64,000 bases of DNA from Aldrovandia affinis (lineage: Eukaryota > Chordata > Actinopteri > Notacanthiformes > Halosauridae): positions 1,821,001-1,885,000 of the forward strand of contig JAINUG010000018.1 in assembly GCA_029706075.1 (NCBI GenBank), written 5' to 3'. The translations under genes were made by a program, and so were the position numbers. The notes under the pieces are model-generated. The model saw nothing but the letters and a program-made list of their open reading frames with translations, was not told the origin of the DNA and did no database searches. This document shows positions 19,951-33,539 of the stretch, piece after piece (the first letter of the stretch is position 1; each line of letters begins with the position of its first letter).

Positions 19951-22759
19951 TATATATATATACTGTGTATCACATAATGTCATTGATGGCTGATCGCGTA
20001 TTCCAGAGATTCTATAAACATTTGTCCCGAACCTTGACTTACAAATGAATGCAAGTGTTTGGGGGGGGGCTCACATGTAGGAGAGAGGGGAGACAGGCCG
20101 GACTCTGATGTGGCCAAATAACTCAATCTGACTTTGCTACCTGCCAGAGGTATTCTTTGTGCTGAATGCAGAATGCAGAATTACAAAATCCTCAATATAA
20201 ATATAAAATTCTATATAAAATACTGTTTAATGGTTATCATGAGATAATTACTATGTATAATTAATATCCTGGTGTACTTTAGGTGCATGTGCTGCAAATG
20301 TTCCCATAAACATAGACACTTTCTTCTATTCATCAGTTTTAGCCTTCAGAGCTGAGCTCACCAGCTGTTCTCTGGTATCAAGTGCACAGAAAGGTTCCTG
20401 TCCAAGACAAGGATTGATAGCAGCCTTTTCCCTTACAGCTAAGTCTTAAAGAAATTAATTTGGTTTCTAGTGTCGGAGGGATGGGATGGAGGAGGTGTGA
20501 GAATGTGCTCACTGAGGGAGCTTTATTCTTTCTCTGGATCCGATCAGAGACTCCAAAGGTGTTATTGTTGGATATTTTTTCCCACTCGATGGTCTGCTCG
20601 GGTTTTGGCCATGATGCTTTTGTGAGTTGGCTTACCAAGAACAGGAACTCCTCCCCTTTATCGTGACTGACTTCAACCTGAACAAGGAAACCATACTGAG
20701 TTAAAAGCTTGACAGAATAAGATGATGAAAGTATGCTAAAAGTATGGAATATGAATAAAAAAAGACAGAAAATGGATGGAAAAAAAAGATGGAAAATCTC
20801 TAGAACGCTTTGGTCTGTAAATGCACACAAGCGCATGCTAGGCTCTATAGTTGCAAGTTTGAACTTTGTCATTATCCAGCCATGATTGGAAATTCACAGT
20901 TTGCCAAGTCACGGCAAGGCTGGGCCAAGGTTTCTCTGGTTACCATTAAATTGATAAGAAACAAAACTGCTGATTCAAAATTGAGAAGAAACGGAAAAAA
21001 GGAAAAATGTGTTTACACAGAAAAGGCAACAGAGTAAAGACAGCTAAACAATTTACTGAGCATTTGCAATAAGGGTGAAGATGAAGCACATAGCACTGAA
21101 ATATGAAAGCAGTACAACTAGCCCTGTGAAACCTCATTGTCGATGACCAAATTTAATTTAGATTAATAATGGGCTCTGTCCAGACCTTCCGGATTGATTT
21201 CTTAGAGAAAGTCAAGCCTGACATTAAAAATGTCTCTTGTGTACATTTAATTGTCTGGGAGTACACTTGTACATACAGTCTTAACCACATTGGGGGTAAG
21301 CTCAGATGCTACGAGCCATCCAAGCTCAGCATGGTATTCATAAAAATGGGGTTAAACAAAATATGGCCCATGGGCCAATGGCGGGCCCCTAGGAAATTGC
21401 AAGTGTGCCACCACACAAATTAATTTCACACTTGCAAATATTTACAGACTGTTGTATCATCAGCATATTTCTGTTTGACCTACTTATGTTTGTGGTGCGT
21501 TGGAAGATGCTTTCTTCAAGGGTATTTACTTTTGAACACATATTTGTACACATCTTGAATACATGTATGTCAAGGTGCAGTGGTAAATTATATTCATTTA
21601 TGAGTCAAGATTGACTGGGTCTTACCACAAACCAAGACTATAGTTCATCTGGTGTATTCTGAAAAGGCCATCTTTGATTAGGAAAATAAGCAAGATGTTC
21701 TTACCTAAACTGGTTATCACCACTAGTGTCCAAGTTCAGTGTCCAGAATACAATGTACAGTGCATAGAATTATATTACAAAGCAGCTGGAGCTGTGGCAG
21801 TAATAATTGATGCACTTAATATAGGACGCTATAGATGTCAAAGAAAAAGTATGACCTTGGACATAATTCTATTTTACGAGGTTTTCATCAGTAGCCTGCC
21901 ATCACATGCACCCTCTTAAAATTGGCCCACCCTCTGTAAAACTGCACTGACCTCCTGCACAACCTTGGGTGCCCAACACAAGGTGAACTCTTAATAAGTC
22001 TGCAGATTTCCCCACCATCAGAGGACCTTGAATGAAGAGAGAAGAGAGAATCTACAGGGTATATGCATGTATCTGAGACTTAATTTCCTACTCCCGATGT
22101 TCAGATATTATTCGACTCTGTGTGATCAATGAGCTATCTTTTCTCTTTGAGTTTTTGCGAGAATGAAAAGCAGACTTATGCAGGTTGAAGTGTAAGATTG
22201 GCCACCCATAGGAAGCAGACACTTCTTCTTTTCTCCGTTTAAAAAAAAAGTTATTGCATCCCCTCTCTCATCTCTACTTCCCTGGAATGTGATTGGCAGC
22301 ATTTTTGCATAATGTATTGGAGCCATGTGCCAACTGGTGCACTGTCATCTCAAGTGCGGCCTCCTCTGGTATTCTGTCTAATTCGTCATGTAGATATCTG
22401 TGAAGTCGCAGCCAATGAAAGGCTCTAACTTGTGAATGAGAACTGAGGGATCCCTTCAGAGTCCATCTCGCATTGAGTGAGAAGACTGTCACTTCCTAGA
22501 CACATGCTTTGCTTGGTGCATCTACAATCACATCTTGAAAGGAAGTGAAGGAGGGAGATCACGGAATCAATACAAACATCCATTGTGAAAGGCTGCAGAA
22601 ACGAAAGCGCCATATCCCAATTCCTTGGGCCTTTTGTTTACTTTTTTTTTTTTCTTTGTTTCTTTGTTCTTCCTTTCTTTTTTCCATCCCCTCTTGTGTG
22701 TAAGGGTGGTATAAATTCATGTTTAAAAACAGGCCTCTTTAACGTGCATATAAATGTGT
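19951..22759. other. Unique non-coding stretch
   Basis: A short TA run (19951-19962) adjoins the transposon. G9 occurs near 20061. A 164-residue minus frame at 20378-20872 has no domain I recognise and sits in AT-rich, non-conserved-looking sequence. Nothing else stands out. Confidence 0.5.
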
Positions 22760-22920
22760 CACTTTTTCCTTGGAGGACTTCTCACCTTGCCAGTTTGTGG
22801 TGACAAAAGCGACAGTTTTCGCTTCGCATGTGAGCTACGGACCACCTGCCGAGACTAAAATCTGACAGATTTTCAGAGCCCTTTTTTTAGTACATGACAG
22901 CTTTGTTTGACAGTATAGAA
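22760..22920. promoter_or_regulatory. Candidate regulatory patch with TGACAG sites
   Basis: Three TGACAG hexamers (22863-22868, 22895-22900, 22908-22913) lie within 51 bp on the same strand, after a small GC-richer segment. TGACAG is the core site of TALE homeodomain factors such as Meis. Function is inferred. Confidence 0.3.
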
Positions 22921-24267
22921 GTTAAATGTTTGTTTGGCTATGACTACATTTTTTAAATATTTTTTTTAACTCATTTTGTATTAAAAGTGTTAAAACAGTA
23001 GTGTGAAAACAGGAGAACAGTAAATAGAAATAAAACTTGCCACCATGAAAGATATTTTCCTTTTTTTCTGCCAGACATTGTTTTCTTTTGTAATGGGACT
23101 TTGTTAATTAGTACCCCAGTAAATTAAATCAGTAGTTTGTCTACTTAACTAGTATACAGAAATTCATTTAAACGTGACTGAGTATACTTTTTTGTGAAGT
23201 GTTTTCCAGGTCGTTAATTATGCTGTTATCCTTTAGCAATATTTAACAATACCTTACACCCTGTCAAGTGCTGGACACATGCACACACATGCACACTATA
23301 TTTGAAAACCGCACTACCTGAAAATACACACTACACACATTTAATCATTCATGTGAGCGATCTCTCTGTTCATTGCTACAGATCCCAAAATATATTACGC
23401 ATGTGCTGTGATAGTGCGTTGCTTCTTGCAGTGATCCAGTGAGCATCTCCTGTGCTTGTTATTCATCTTTGTGTATAAATGGACCTTTGTATCCAAACAT
23501 TTGTTTGTACAGGAACTGTATTAACACCTATAAGTGTACTCACAACAGTTGTTTGGCTGTGTGTAAACTGGCATCCTTGTGACCTGGCATCCCTTGAAGT
23601 ACGACCTGAATGGATACATTTAATGATGTAAGCTCCAGTGATGACATAAGAGCACAGATTATATAAAACACAAGAAGTTCTATTTCCAGAGTGATAATTT
23701 CTTCTTGACATCAAGCATGAGATGAAGCTGCATGGCCACCAGAAAAAATAGGTTCTGGAGCAAGAGCCAGAATTGGTATATAATTTAATTGGCAAGAGCC
23801 AAGATGGCAGATTTGGTGTATAATAGAGCTATTTGGGTCACATGGTTACATCACCCTGTGAGGGTTTGTGTTAATCTGATAAGGTTGGGCAACTGGTCTC
23901 ATTGCCTTGCTGGTTTGTTTGTGGCCAAAGTTTGGGAGTTTGAGTCTAGGTTTGGGATTTGCGATAATTCACACCATTTACATGAGCCAGGTATGAGTTA
24001 TCAGCATTGTGTACAGGAAGGAATACAGGAACGTGTTATAAAATATACTAAGAGGAAAAACATACCTCGGTCGATGGAGGTTGTAACCTCATTAGATCTA
24101 TTGTAGTAGGTCTTCCTGATCAAAGAAAAAGAAATGCTTCGAAAAGGACAGTATGGACATACTTAATTTGTAAGATTCAGGCATAACCCGCACCAAATCC
24201 CTAGCCTTAAACTCAGCTTGTACACTTCAGTCAGGATGTTGTTTATGGCAAACACACCTGAGTGACA
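22921..24267. other. Unique non-coding stretch
   Basis: No repeat family or exon recognised. The minus frame at 23463-23795 and plus frame at 23789-24106 carry no motif. Confidence 0.5.
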
Positions 24268-24428
24268 ATGGTGCTAAGCACTATGGGTATTTCCTCTGCT
24301 GTCAGCTCCCCCCCAAGAGCCTCAGGACTTGGGCGATGAAGTACGTTGACCTGAGGGGATATAAACCGCACCTCGATCCGTACATCCCGTTGCTCCCTTT
24401 CTTCGTCATACACAGGAATCCCAGGGGT
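24268..24428 (+). other. Orphan GC-rich patch with TATA-like box
   Basis: An isolated GC-richer block runs through 'gatgaagtacgttgacctga' into 'ggggatataaaccgcacctc', with a TATA-like GATATAAA near 24358. It resembles the promoter part of a retroelement terminal repeat, but I cannot place it in a family and see no flanking duplication. Confidence 0.25.
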
Positions 24429-25011
24429 TAAAGAGCATTAACTTAAAGGTTAACCAAAAAAGCACATTTCCTTTGATGTGCTCAATTCATGTTTCAAAAA
24501 AAAATATCTGCTCAGAGCCCTTGTTGTTGCAAAACAGATTTTTGCCAGACTAACACTGATATTCCTACAAAAAATAATGAACTGCTTTGAGCATATTCTA
24601 AACCGTCTTCTATTAACTATTTGCAAATAATTCGCTTTAAATTAAAGTTTTTAGTTTCATGTTATATATTTTCAGAAAACCACCCCTTTCTCATTATCTC
24701 ATAATCACTCCTGCTGTAAAGCAGTAGGCTTGGAGAATCAAGTACTTTGATTGTGGTATACCTCTACAAATAATATATTTAAACTGTTAAAACTCACTGA
24801 CTTGTAGAGTTTGTAATCTGCTTCAATTAAATCTTTTCTAGAATGAGTGAAAACCAACAAAATATACAAAAAGCAAGATAAACTGTCTTTTAATGGTACT
24901 TATTATTATTTTTTCCAATATTTTGTATTGTAGAGCATTGAAAAACTAAACCTAAATAAATCTGTAAACAACTGGCCCTATAAATTATTGCTACTATTTG
25001 CTTCAATTGCT

Positions 25012-25016
<5 letters not shown>
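24429..25016. other. Unique AT-rich stretch
   Basis: Nothing recognised. Confidence 0.5.
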
Positions 25017-25057
<41 letters not shown>

Positions 25058-25082
25058 ACACATGTGTGTGTATATATATACA
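25017..25082. repeat. (CA)n with short GT/TA continuation
   Basis: About 16 CA units are followed by 'catgtgtgtgtatatatata'. Confidence 0.95.
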
Positions 25083-25648
25083 TGCTGCACTGATTATTGT
25101 GAGCATGTCTCCTAAAAAAGGGAGACACAGGCTTGCTCAGGGCTTATTTTGAATAACTAATCCTTAATTAAATATGTGCCCTGCATACTTCTTCCATTAC
25201 CAGACTGACTCCGGCCTGACGAAGCATGAAAGCACTGTAACGGTCACAATCACTTCCTCCTTTCTCCTGTCTTTGCCTTTTACACTTCCACTGTTAAATG
25301 GAATTATGATCAAAGGGCTGGACCATTGCAGTTTGTGTCCTTACATTAGTCACGCATCACCAGATTGAATTTTTATCTCCCCTTAAAAGACCCAAAATGG
25401 GGAAACAGAGGACAGGGATAAGAAAAGAAAAAACTGAATCATAGAAAGAAAAGAAACATGGCACAGGGGCAGGGGGGGGGGGGGCAGCAATGTTTTCTGT
25501 CCCAAGCTCATCTTTCTCTTTATCGCTGGCTGTCCCTTAAAGCCACAGAAACCAGGAGAATCTTAAAAAAACAGAGCGGAGGCGGGTGGAGACAGAAAGA
25601 GAGAGAAAATGGAAGGAGTAGGGCATGAGAAAGTGAGAGAAAGAGAGA
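25083..25648. other. Unique stretch with G-run and GA-rich end
   Basis: A G12 run lies near 25471-25482. From 25570 the sequence becomes GA-rich and leads into the tandem duplication. Confidence 0.5.
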
Positions 25649-25736
25649 GTGGGGGAGCAGGATAGAGATATATAGATAGAGAGAGCATGTCAGTGGGGGA
25701 GCAGGATAGAGATATATAGATAGAGAGAGCATGTCA
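25649..25736. repeat. Exact 44-bp tandem duplication
   Basis: The 44-bp unit starting 'gtgggggagcaggataga' and ending 'gagcatgtca' is present twice in direct contact, with period 44 (25649 and 25693). Identity indicates a recent duplication. Confidence 0.95.
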
Positions 25737-28559
25737 GTGTATGCCTTGGTGATGTAAGCATATTCTTTCCGTGCTAATAAAGCCAATTGAATTAAATTGA
25801 TAGAGAGAGAGTGAGTTAGTGGGGATGAAGAGGTGTGAGAGAATGAAAAAAGCTGTGTCCCCTAACGAGGACATGACACAACAGAACGAGGAACACTTAG
25901 TGCCAGAAGGATACCTCGGATATCACTTATTTTCCAAAATTCTGCAATGTCAACAGAGTCTGTTATATGTAATTAAAATCTATCATCAAAGGTGCCATTG
26001 CAACACAAGCTTAGATCCAGAGAGTTGCAGTACTTATCAAAGGCATACCGCAGTCATACTGTGTGAGGCCTACTTCCATCACACATTAAACCCTGCAAAT
26101 GTGTGAAGCTCCCAGCCATTTTCATAATAATTATTCAATGACGTAACTTGTTGAATTTCTGTCGCAGTTATAGCTCCTCTGTGGTGTACAGTGTTTACAG
26201 AAAGGCTATCCCTCAGACCACCGCTGTACAATGTGAGACTCATTAAAAACAGCTTGACTGCCTTGTGTGTCGAGCAGACCCCATTACTGAGGGGTGGGTT
26301 GGTCATACCTGACTCCATGTCTGAGTAGGTATGGACAGAGGTAACATGGTCCCTGTATCTCTCCACCCTGGGGTAGACAATGTACAACAGTTACTGACTG
26401 TAATATTACAAGTTGGAGCCTTCAACATGAATGAACTAGTAAATCAGTTTTATTTTATTTGTTTACTTGGTTAATTCATTCATATTTAGCTTTTCTCCAA
26501 ATTTTAAATGCTCAGACATATTCATAGGCAGTACATCGGAGGACTATGTCCCGCACATCTGGTGTGGGCAGACTACAGGCGCCTGATTGACCAAAAATCT
26601 AAACAAAACAAAGAAACAAAAAAAAACTATGTGTAGATTGACACATTATTTTTGTGTGATGAGGCAGAGAAGACACCCTCCCTTTAGTGATGCTACAGCC
26701 CGGTATGCGCTGCCTTGTGCACATGCAAGCCACAGTAAGTACTGGCCAGGATTCAATCCAGTGCATTGGGCACATCGCTGCAATAAGAACAAGGGACTTG
26801 GGGCTATGCACAGAAGTGCCATACCCAAGATCCACGCAGGTGAAATGGCATAAATACTGTATGTGTTGTATGTTGTTTTCCAGCTCTTATTTCAATGTAT
26901 TGTACATTTTTATGAGCTGGTAAATAATGGCTGGGAAATTGAAATAGACGAGGTGAAGGCAAAGGCTACAACTCTTCAGTCTCTGTTGGAAATCGCTATA
27001 CTCTCACCTTGCAGATGTGGGTTTCAGGACGTTGACTGGCGCCCTGCTGTGGGCACATTGGTAAGGTGAAATCTCTCCCAGGTGAGAGTGGGTTGGGACA
27101 GAAAAGCTCACATCTGCTCCCCCTCCAAAGCCTGCAGCTCCAAGCTACTGGATGAACGGAAGATTCCAGCAGAACTTCCTGTAAATCTTTTCTTAATCAA
27201 AAATAGTTGCAAACTCAATATTCCCCAATTGTTTTACTTTGTCGTCAAATCTGTGCCTGTGCTGTGTAAAAATGGTATTTAGTGTTGCAGGTGATTTTAC
27301 TTGAAGGGATTTGTATGTATTGGGATGGCAGGTATGCCATGCGCTAATTTACAGGTAGGCAGGCCACACCTCATACCTATACAGCACCGAGTTTGTCACT
27401 TCTCAGGGTCTCCCACAGAAATAACTACAATAGCCTCAGACTCTCAGTTCTTACAAACATTAACTTTTATACCCACTGACCTCATGTAAACACACAGAAT
27501 TTAGGCACAACATCACACAGTCACACTATAAAACCTGAAACTCACACAGAATTCAGATACAACTTCACCCGGCCACAAAATAAAGCCCCAAACATGGGTC
27601 ATTTTGCTTTTCTTCCATGTCTTATTTTTCTTCTGTCTCTTTATTTTCTGCTTAATCTGCTTCTCCTTCATTTTCTTGCTGATTACAGCATCAAAAATTC
27701 TCCATGGCCAGAATTATTCGTTCTCTCCATTAGTCAACATCTACTTCAACCAAAAATATCATCTGCTCAGATCTACTTCTAACAATAACACCATCTGTCC
27801 ATAGCTGCTAATGCAGGCCATGCAGCAGATGACATCATTATTTTACACATATAAGGTGTGTACATGTGATGCTATTTCAGCCAATAGAACATGGTCATAT
27901 TTATTTCCTGTGGGAAGTAACTTGCTTGCTATATCGTAATATCCAAAATATTTGTAGTATTACTTTTACAGATGTATAATTTCTCTATAAGCCCTGCATC
28001 TCATTCTTACATCACCCAGATAGCTAGCATAACTACAAGGTATGCCATAAAAGCTAACTTAAATATACAAAACACATACTCTCTGCACATCTGTAAAACA
28101 CAATTAGTAAAATTAGTCTGCGTACCAAATTCCTGATATCAAAATGATACCAAGTTACAGCTAAACCTTAACCAATATATCTGACAGAAACTAAACAAGC
28201 ACTGTTCCAAAGCAATGCTACAGATCATCTGAACTTGTGGATGAATGTACTTTTCGCTGTCCTTGCTGGAACTCAACATGGACTTATTATTTAATTATGG
28301 ACTTTGTGCATATCTGTTCTATCTGTTTTCAGTTTTCATCGAACTGACGTTTGCTTGACTTTATCGCGCATTTCTCAGAGGTAGTGTGCTATACAGTTAG
28401 CGGAGGGGTTTCAAAGGGTAGCCTATTATTTTAAATGCTTCAGTTGATTTTTACTCAGTGAAACGCCCAATTGTAATTTACATTTTCTAACATAACGAGT
28501 CATCACTACAACATGAGACACAAATAAGAGGATTATTCAATTGATTGTTAATTAAGCAA
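25737..28559. other. Mostly unique non-coding stretch
   Basis: 25770-25802 reads 'aataaagccaattgaattaa' followed by 'attgatagagagag', like the 3' tail of a short retroelement copied into a GA repeat; no body can be recognised. The remainder is AT-rich without a recognisable repeat or exon. Confidence 0.45.
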
Positions 28560-28830
28560 AGTAAATGAAACCAATGATTGGGTTAAAGGTAAGATTTGAG
28601 CCCCCTCTATTCCCAGCTCTCCGGCCGCCACTGCTGAATATGTTTGTTTATTTTTATTAAAGGGAGATAATTGCTGAAAAGGGGAGAGGGGCACCCTGTG
28701 TTATATATTGCGGAGAATGTGATAATAAATCGAGTGGCTTGACATATCCAGGCTGTCATTTTTTCCCCTAACGTTCCCCCACATTTTCATCATTGTTAAG
28801 CCTGCGATTGCATGAATAGTTAACTATCAC
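28560..28830. promoter_or_regulatory. Candidate conserved non-coding island
   Basis: A non-repetitive block contains a forkhead-type TGTTTGTTTA (near 28640), a CCAAT-like 'accaatgattgg' and homeodomain cores. Texture suggests an enhancer; conservation was not tested. Confidence 0.3.
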
Positions 28831-30399
28831 TTTTTCTTCATTAATATTAAAATGTATGCTTCCAGCAAATTCAAGGCTGCGTGTGGAAATAATGTTGCCA
28901 CTGGGTACATAAAAAAAGAGAAGTTTGCATTAAAAAGTCAACAAAATATAAACAACATTTTTGACAGTTCAGTCCATTGAGAATTGCTAGTAATTACAAA
29001 AATGTGGTGATATTTTTGCCATTGTTCAGAATCAGACTTTTGAGTTTAAGTGGCCTCCATCTTTTGCAGGCTTTGGACTCTGTGGTTTGGAAATTCTCTA
29101 TAACATATATTATGTTACATATGATTTATATTGATTTGTCATCGTTTGACCACCAGGAGGGAATATATTTGTAAGTGCTGTAAGTCTGGCCCCATTCCAT
29201 TCAATTATGTTTTTAAAGGAAATTCTATTCACCATTCAAAACAAGTGATTGTGTCAATATGTAAAGAGATTTTATTGGGCGGCAGTGACACAAATCAAAC
29301 CCCTGTTTACTATGCCACAAACAATTATCGATCATCCCCAAAAAGGTTTGACCTATTTTTGAGTAAATGATAGTTACTACATGTATCCGATGAACGAGAT
29401 TCTAAACCAAAAGATAATTTCTGGAAGAACGTGCATAATTACCCCATTTAATTAGAAGGAAAGGATGACTCTGGAAACCATTGTAGCTGTCCTTACAGAC
29501 CCATCTGAGATCCAAGCACAGCACATGGCCCAACGTCACACAAAAGACACTTCTAAAAATCTCACACGCACCATGTTCAGTCCAACTTACGGCAATGGAG
29601 GGTCCCACAGGATGATGCATCATTCAAGTAGCCTCTTTTGAAAATACCCATCGAAGCATCAAAGATACTGTACTTAAACTTAGATTTGAACATGCAGTCA
29701 GAATTTTCTCTGAATCAGAGCGTTTTCTTTAAAAGTCGCTTTTGATATTTTAACCTCTGATATGTAAGCTCTCTTATGCGGGTGTGAATTATTCACTTTT
29801 GCTTCTGTTGAGGCGTTTGCTCTTGGATCAGGTCTTGGACAGGGAGTGAAAGACTTCACAAAAATGCATTTTGCTAGACAATGACCTGCAGCTTAGTTCT
29901 CCCTTGAAGCACTTTCTTATTGTGAGTTCTAAAAAAGGTTACATAACCTACTCAAAGTTATATGTGGTACTATTTACAGGAAGCGTAGCCTTTTACAAGA
30001 AAGGCCACTGTTCAATGCACCACAGCAAATAAAAACCACAGAAAGATGTCTGAGAAGGAGACAGCAGCAGCAGGGAGAGGCATGTTAACCCTATCAGAGG
30101 TATACTGTGCATTCAGCCTTGCAGAGTTTCAATGTGCATGCCTATTCACACATATTTTATTCTTCCATTGACATGTATTTTCTTCACAATCCTTATGTTT
30201 TCATACCTACTGGTATTTAAAAAAATTGTATAGCGTATTCCTCTGTCTACTCCTCCAATCCTGTCATTGATGAAAATGTCAAGCAATGGTGGACATTATG
30301 TGATATGTGTATGCTCTCAATCAACTTTTGACTAATGCAATCCAACCAGAAAATGAACACTGATTATAAATATAATGGCTATTATTTAACAATAATGCA
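28831..30399. other. Unique AT-rich stretch
   Basis: No repeat family or coding exon recognised. Confidence 0.5.
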
Positions 30400-31765
30400 T
30401 TGGCATGAACCACAATCGAATGGTTCACAAATTATTATTTTTTTCTCACAGAAAAATCAAGAATCACAAATATTCACACCCCTGTTATCAGCACTTTGTG
30501 GTTCCTCCCTTGGCCATTATAACAGCAACTAGTCACCTTCTGTAGTGTTGTACAACGTTATGGAACTTCTTGGGGGGGATCTCCAACCATTCCTCCATGC
30601 AGAATTGTTCTAATTCCTTAAGATTCTTAAATTTGTGGACTGTTTTTGAGTTCAAACCACAAATGCTCAATTGGATTCAGGTCTGGAGACTGAGATGGCC
30701 ACATCAGGACATTAATCTTGTGCTCTGTCAACCATTTCTTAGTTGCTTTGGACATATGTTTGGGATCGTTGTCTTGTTGGAAGGTCCATCTGCAGCTAAG
30801 GTGTAGCTTCCTGGCAGAGGGAACAAGGTTTTTGGACAAAATGTCTTGGTACATGCTGGAGTTCATGTTCTATTTTAATAAGGGCCTCAGGGCTTGTGGA
30901 TGCAAAACAACCCTAAAGCATTAAAGATCCACCACCATGTTTCACCGTAGGCATAAGGTGAATTACAACATTACTTGCATTCTTAGGATGCCAAACAAAA
31001 TGCTGTGAATGTCCAAAAAGCTTGATTTTTGTTTCATCTGACCACAAGACACGGTTCCAATTGTAGTTCAGGTGTAGTTTGACAAATTCAAGACGCCTTT
31101 TTCAGTGAATCGTCTTCAAAAGAGGCTTCCTTCTTGCAGCTCTGCCATAAAGGTCATTGTCATGTAGGTGGCCTCGAATGGTAGCTTTAGACACCTTGTA
31201 ACCCCAAAATGCCAGGCTGTTTTGGAGATCTGAACTGTGCCCTTTAGATTTATTTTTGCCTCTCAAACCATCCATTTCACTATATGTGGGGGCAAGATAG
31301 ATTTGCGTCCTCTACCTGGCAGCTTAGCCACTGTTCTACTGCCCTTAAACTTCCTAAACAGTGGAAAGCGTGGAACAGTGGAAAATCTTTCCTTTTGTCC
31401 GATGCTTTCAGGGAGTTCAAGCTGACCACAGTTTGTCAAACGTGTGTTCTATTTTTATACCCAAGGGAAACAGGAAACCATTATAGGCTAGTTCCATAAC
31501 CTTCCAATGAACTTCAAATAAGTTGTATATTTATGAAGATTTGTTTTTGTTGGATTCAATTTCAAATAATAGTTAGGGGTATGAATTAATAAATAATAAT
31601 ACAAAATATTATTAATAAAACAAAATATGTTTTTCTGAACAATTGTATTAGTGTTGTAGGTTTGTAAGTTTCAGAATTTTGTGAGCATAAAATAATGCTC
31701 ATTACTTATATAGTTCATTTTATACGATCTCCTGTTCATCTTTATGGGTATGAATAAAAACTACT
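30400..31765 (-). mobile_element. Degenerate Tc1-like transposon
   Basis: The minus strand carries a decayed Tc1-like transposase over about 30480-31430. The right side ends with 'gggtatgaataaaaactact' (near 31746) and the left side contains the related 'atattcacacccctg' (near 30470). These fit, loosely, the 'TATTCATACCCCT' ends of one fish Tc1 group. Exact inverted repeats and the TA target are not resolved, so the boundaries are approximate. Confidence 0.75.
30480..31430 (-). pseudogene. Tc1-like transposase relic
   Basis: This was a DDE transposase of the Tc1/mariner superfamily, acting on its own element's ends. The best preserved part is 30627-30866: '[17 protein letters not shown]', then the second catalytic aspartate in '[17 protein letters not shown]', and the catalytic glutamate in '[15 protein letters not shown]'. 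Upstream on the minus strand, near 31020-31060, a block reads like the first catalytic aspartate region (SDETKI-type). Stops and frameshifts separate these blocks, so no single frame survives. Its motifs place it in a different subfamily from the 18-kb element, and the heavier damage indicates an older insertion. Confidence 0.85.
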
Positions 31766-32029
31766 ATACCTAGTAGTCTAGAGTCTACTATTCAAAAGAA
31801 GCGGGTGTGCAAATGTCAAAGGCAAAAACTTCAGAGTCATGGATACAACCATGATTAGTTTGGGAAACACATCTCCAGTGACTGAGATAGGAGTACAGCA
31901 AAGGCTATGAAACACAATAGATAGTACATTGTTCTATAAATTAAGAGAAGCTGAGGTGAGCTGTAATCTTAATGTGCTTAACTGCTCCCCAAAGGCTCTC
32001 AAAGTGAAATTTACCACAAGGAGGAGACA

Positions 32030-32070
<41 letters not shown>

Positions 32071-33539
32071 GAGAGAGAGAAATGGAGTATTAGGTTAACC
32101 TTGCCATTTTCCTGTGATTCGAGAGAATGTTGACATTAACACTTTACTCTGTAAAGTCTGCCGGAAACCAAGTGTGAGACACTATTTCCCTTGGAGACAG
32201 AGAAAAAGATAATTAAGTCTGTGTTTGCTTGGTTGAGTACTTATGCAACATACCTTTGACATGTGGGAAAGACAGATTGTGTTTTCACATTCACGGGCCT
32301 GGAAAATCCCCATTTTTAGTATCTTAAAGAACACAAAGGAGAGCTCTCTTAAAACCAATTATAAAAAGATAAATGGCCAGAACTCACATCCTTTCAAAAG
32401 AATGCTTTGGTAATTTTATACAGTGTAAATATTTTCAGAAAAATAACAGTGTATGCATGAACCTTGGGGAACATATATGCATTACTTATTTATTTATTGA
32501 TCCTAAAATGAATCCCAGGGCTTGAATTACCTTTTTTATTTATATTTTCATACAGTAAATGTTTAACATACCCAACCATTTCCCCAAAGCTTTACTTTAC
32601 TGTCTTTTAGTCTCTAGTCCCAATCAAGTCTGTCCGCTTCACCCACCCTGCTGTACTTTTAAAAACTGTCTGCAGTCTTGTATTCAAACCATAACCAAAC
32701 CATTGGAATAAACAAAATAAAACAAAAATAAGACCCTGAGCCAGTTGAAGAAAAGCTGGAAAGTTATTCCCTGACCCCATGTGAAGGCGTAGTAAAAAGT
32801 AACAGTAGTAGTAAAAGAAAGCATCTGTCTTTGGAACCATGGGAGTCCTAATTGTCTTGACTGTGGGACAGCAGAAGACAGAGGTAGTACAGACGTGGGA
32901 TAGCAGAAGACTGTTAATCCGTCTCATCTCTGACTGGAATCTGTCATGCTACATTGTTTGGGTCACCGCAGTGAATCTGCAAGAAAGTAGCAAAACAATA
33001 TTTTGTCCAGAAGGTATTTAGATATATATGACGATGATTGAATGGCCGTTCAAGCAGTCACTGCTGACATACAAAGTGTTTAATGTTTCGAGGACAGCTG
33101 GAACACACCTGGAGTTTCCTGCTTCTTGGGTCGTGCAAGACTAGACCATTGATCTGTCCCTCTTGCTAGTGTCCAGGGACCACTGTACGGTTCTCTTGGG
33201 TCTGCCTTAGACATGTGCTGGCACGAGCAGCACACACAGATCCACTACTGCGGTCACAGAGCGAGGACAACCTTCACCTCTAATTCTATTAATAACAGTG
33301 TTCTGGAAACCTTCCCAATGCGTGTAGATCACACCTTGGTGGACTCCAAGGTTACCTGCCTCAGATTGGCCAAGAAACTGTAGGACTTTGTCACAGTGAC
33401 CGTTTAACAGGACTGTTTTTTTGCACATGTTTTTTAGTTTGTTTGCTTTTCCTGAGAGCAATTAACAAAGGAAGGTTACATCTTATGATGTAAAAACAGT
33501 GTATCAACTGGAGGGTTTAGGGGGAGTGTTTAACACAGA
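31766..33539. other. Unique stretch with one GA microsatellite
   Basis: 32035-32081 is (GA)n with one TA interruption. The rest is unique; no exon was recognised. Confidence 0.55.

Noticed and set aside
20378-20872. 164-residue minus-strand open frame
   Set aside because: I recognise no domain. The first half is low-complexity (Phe/Leu/Ser from AT-rich DNA), and no repeat or splice structure supports it. A decayed pseudogene cannot be fully excluded.
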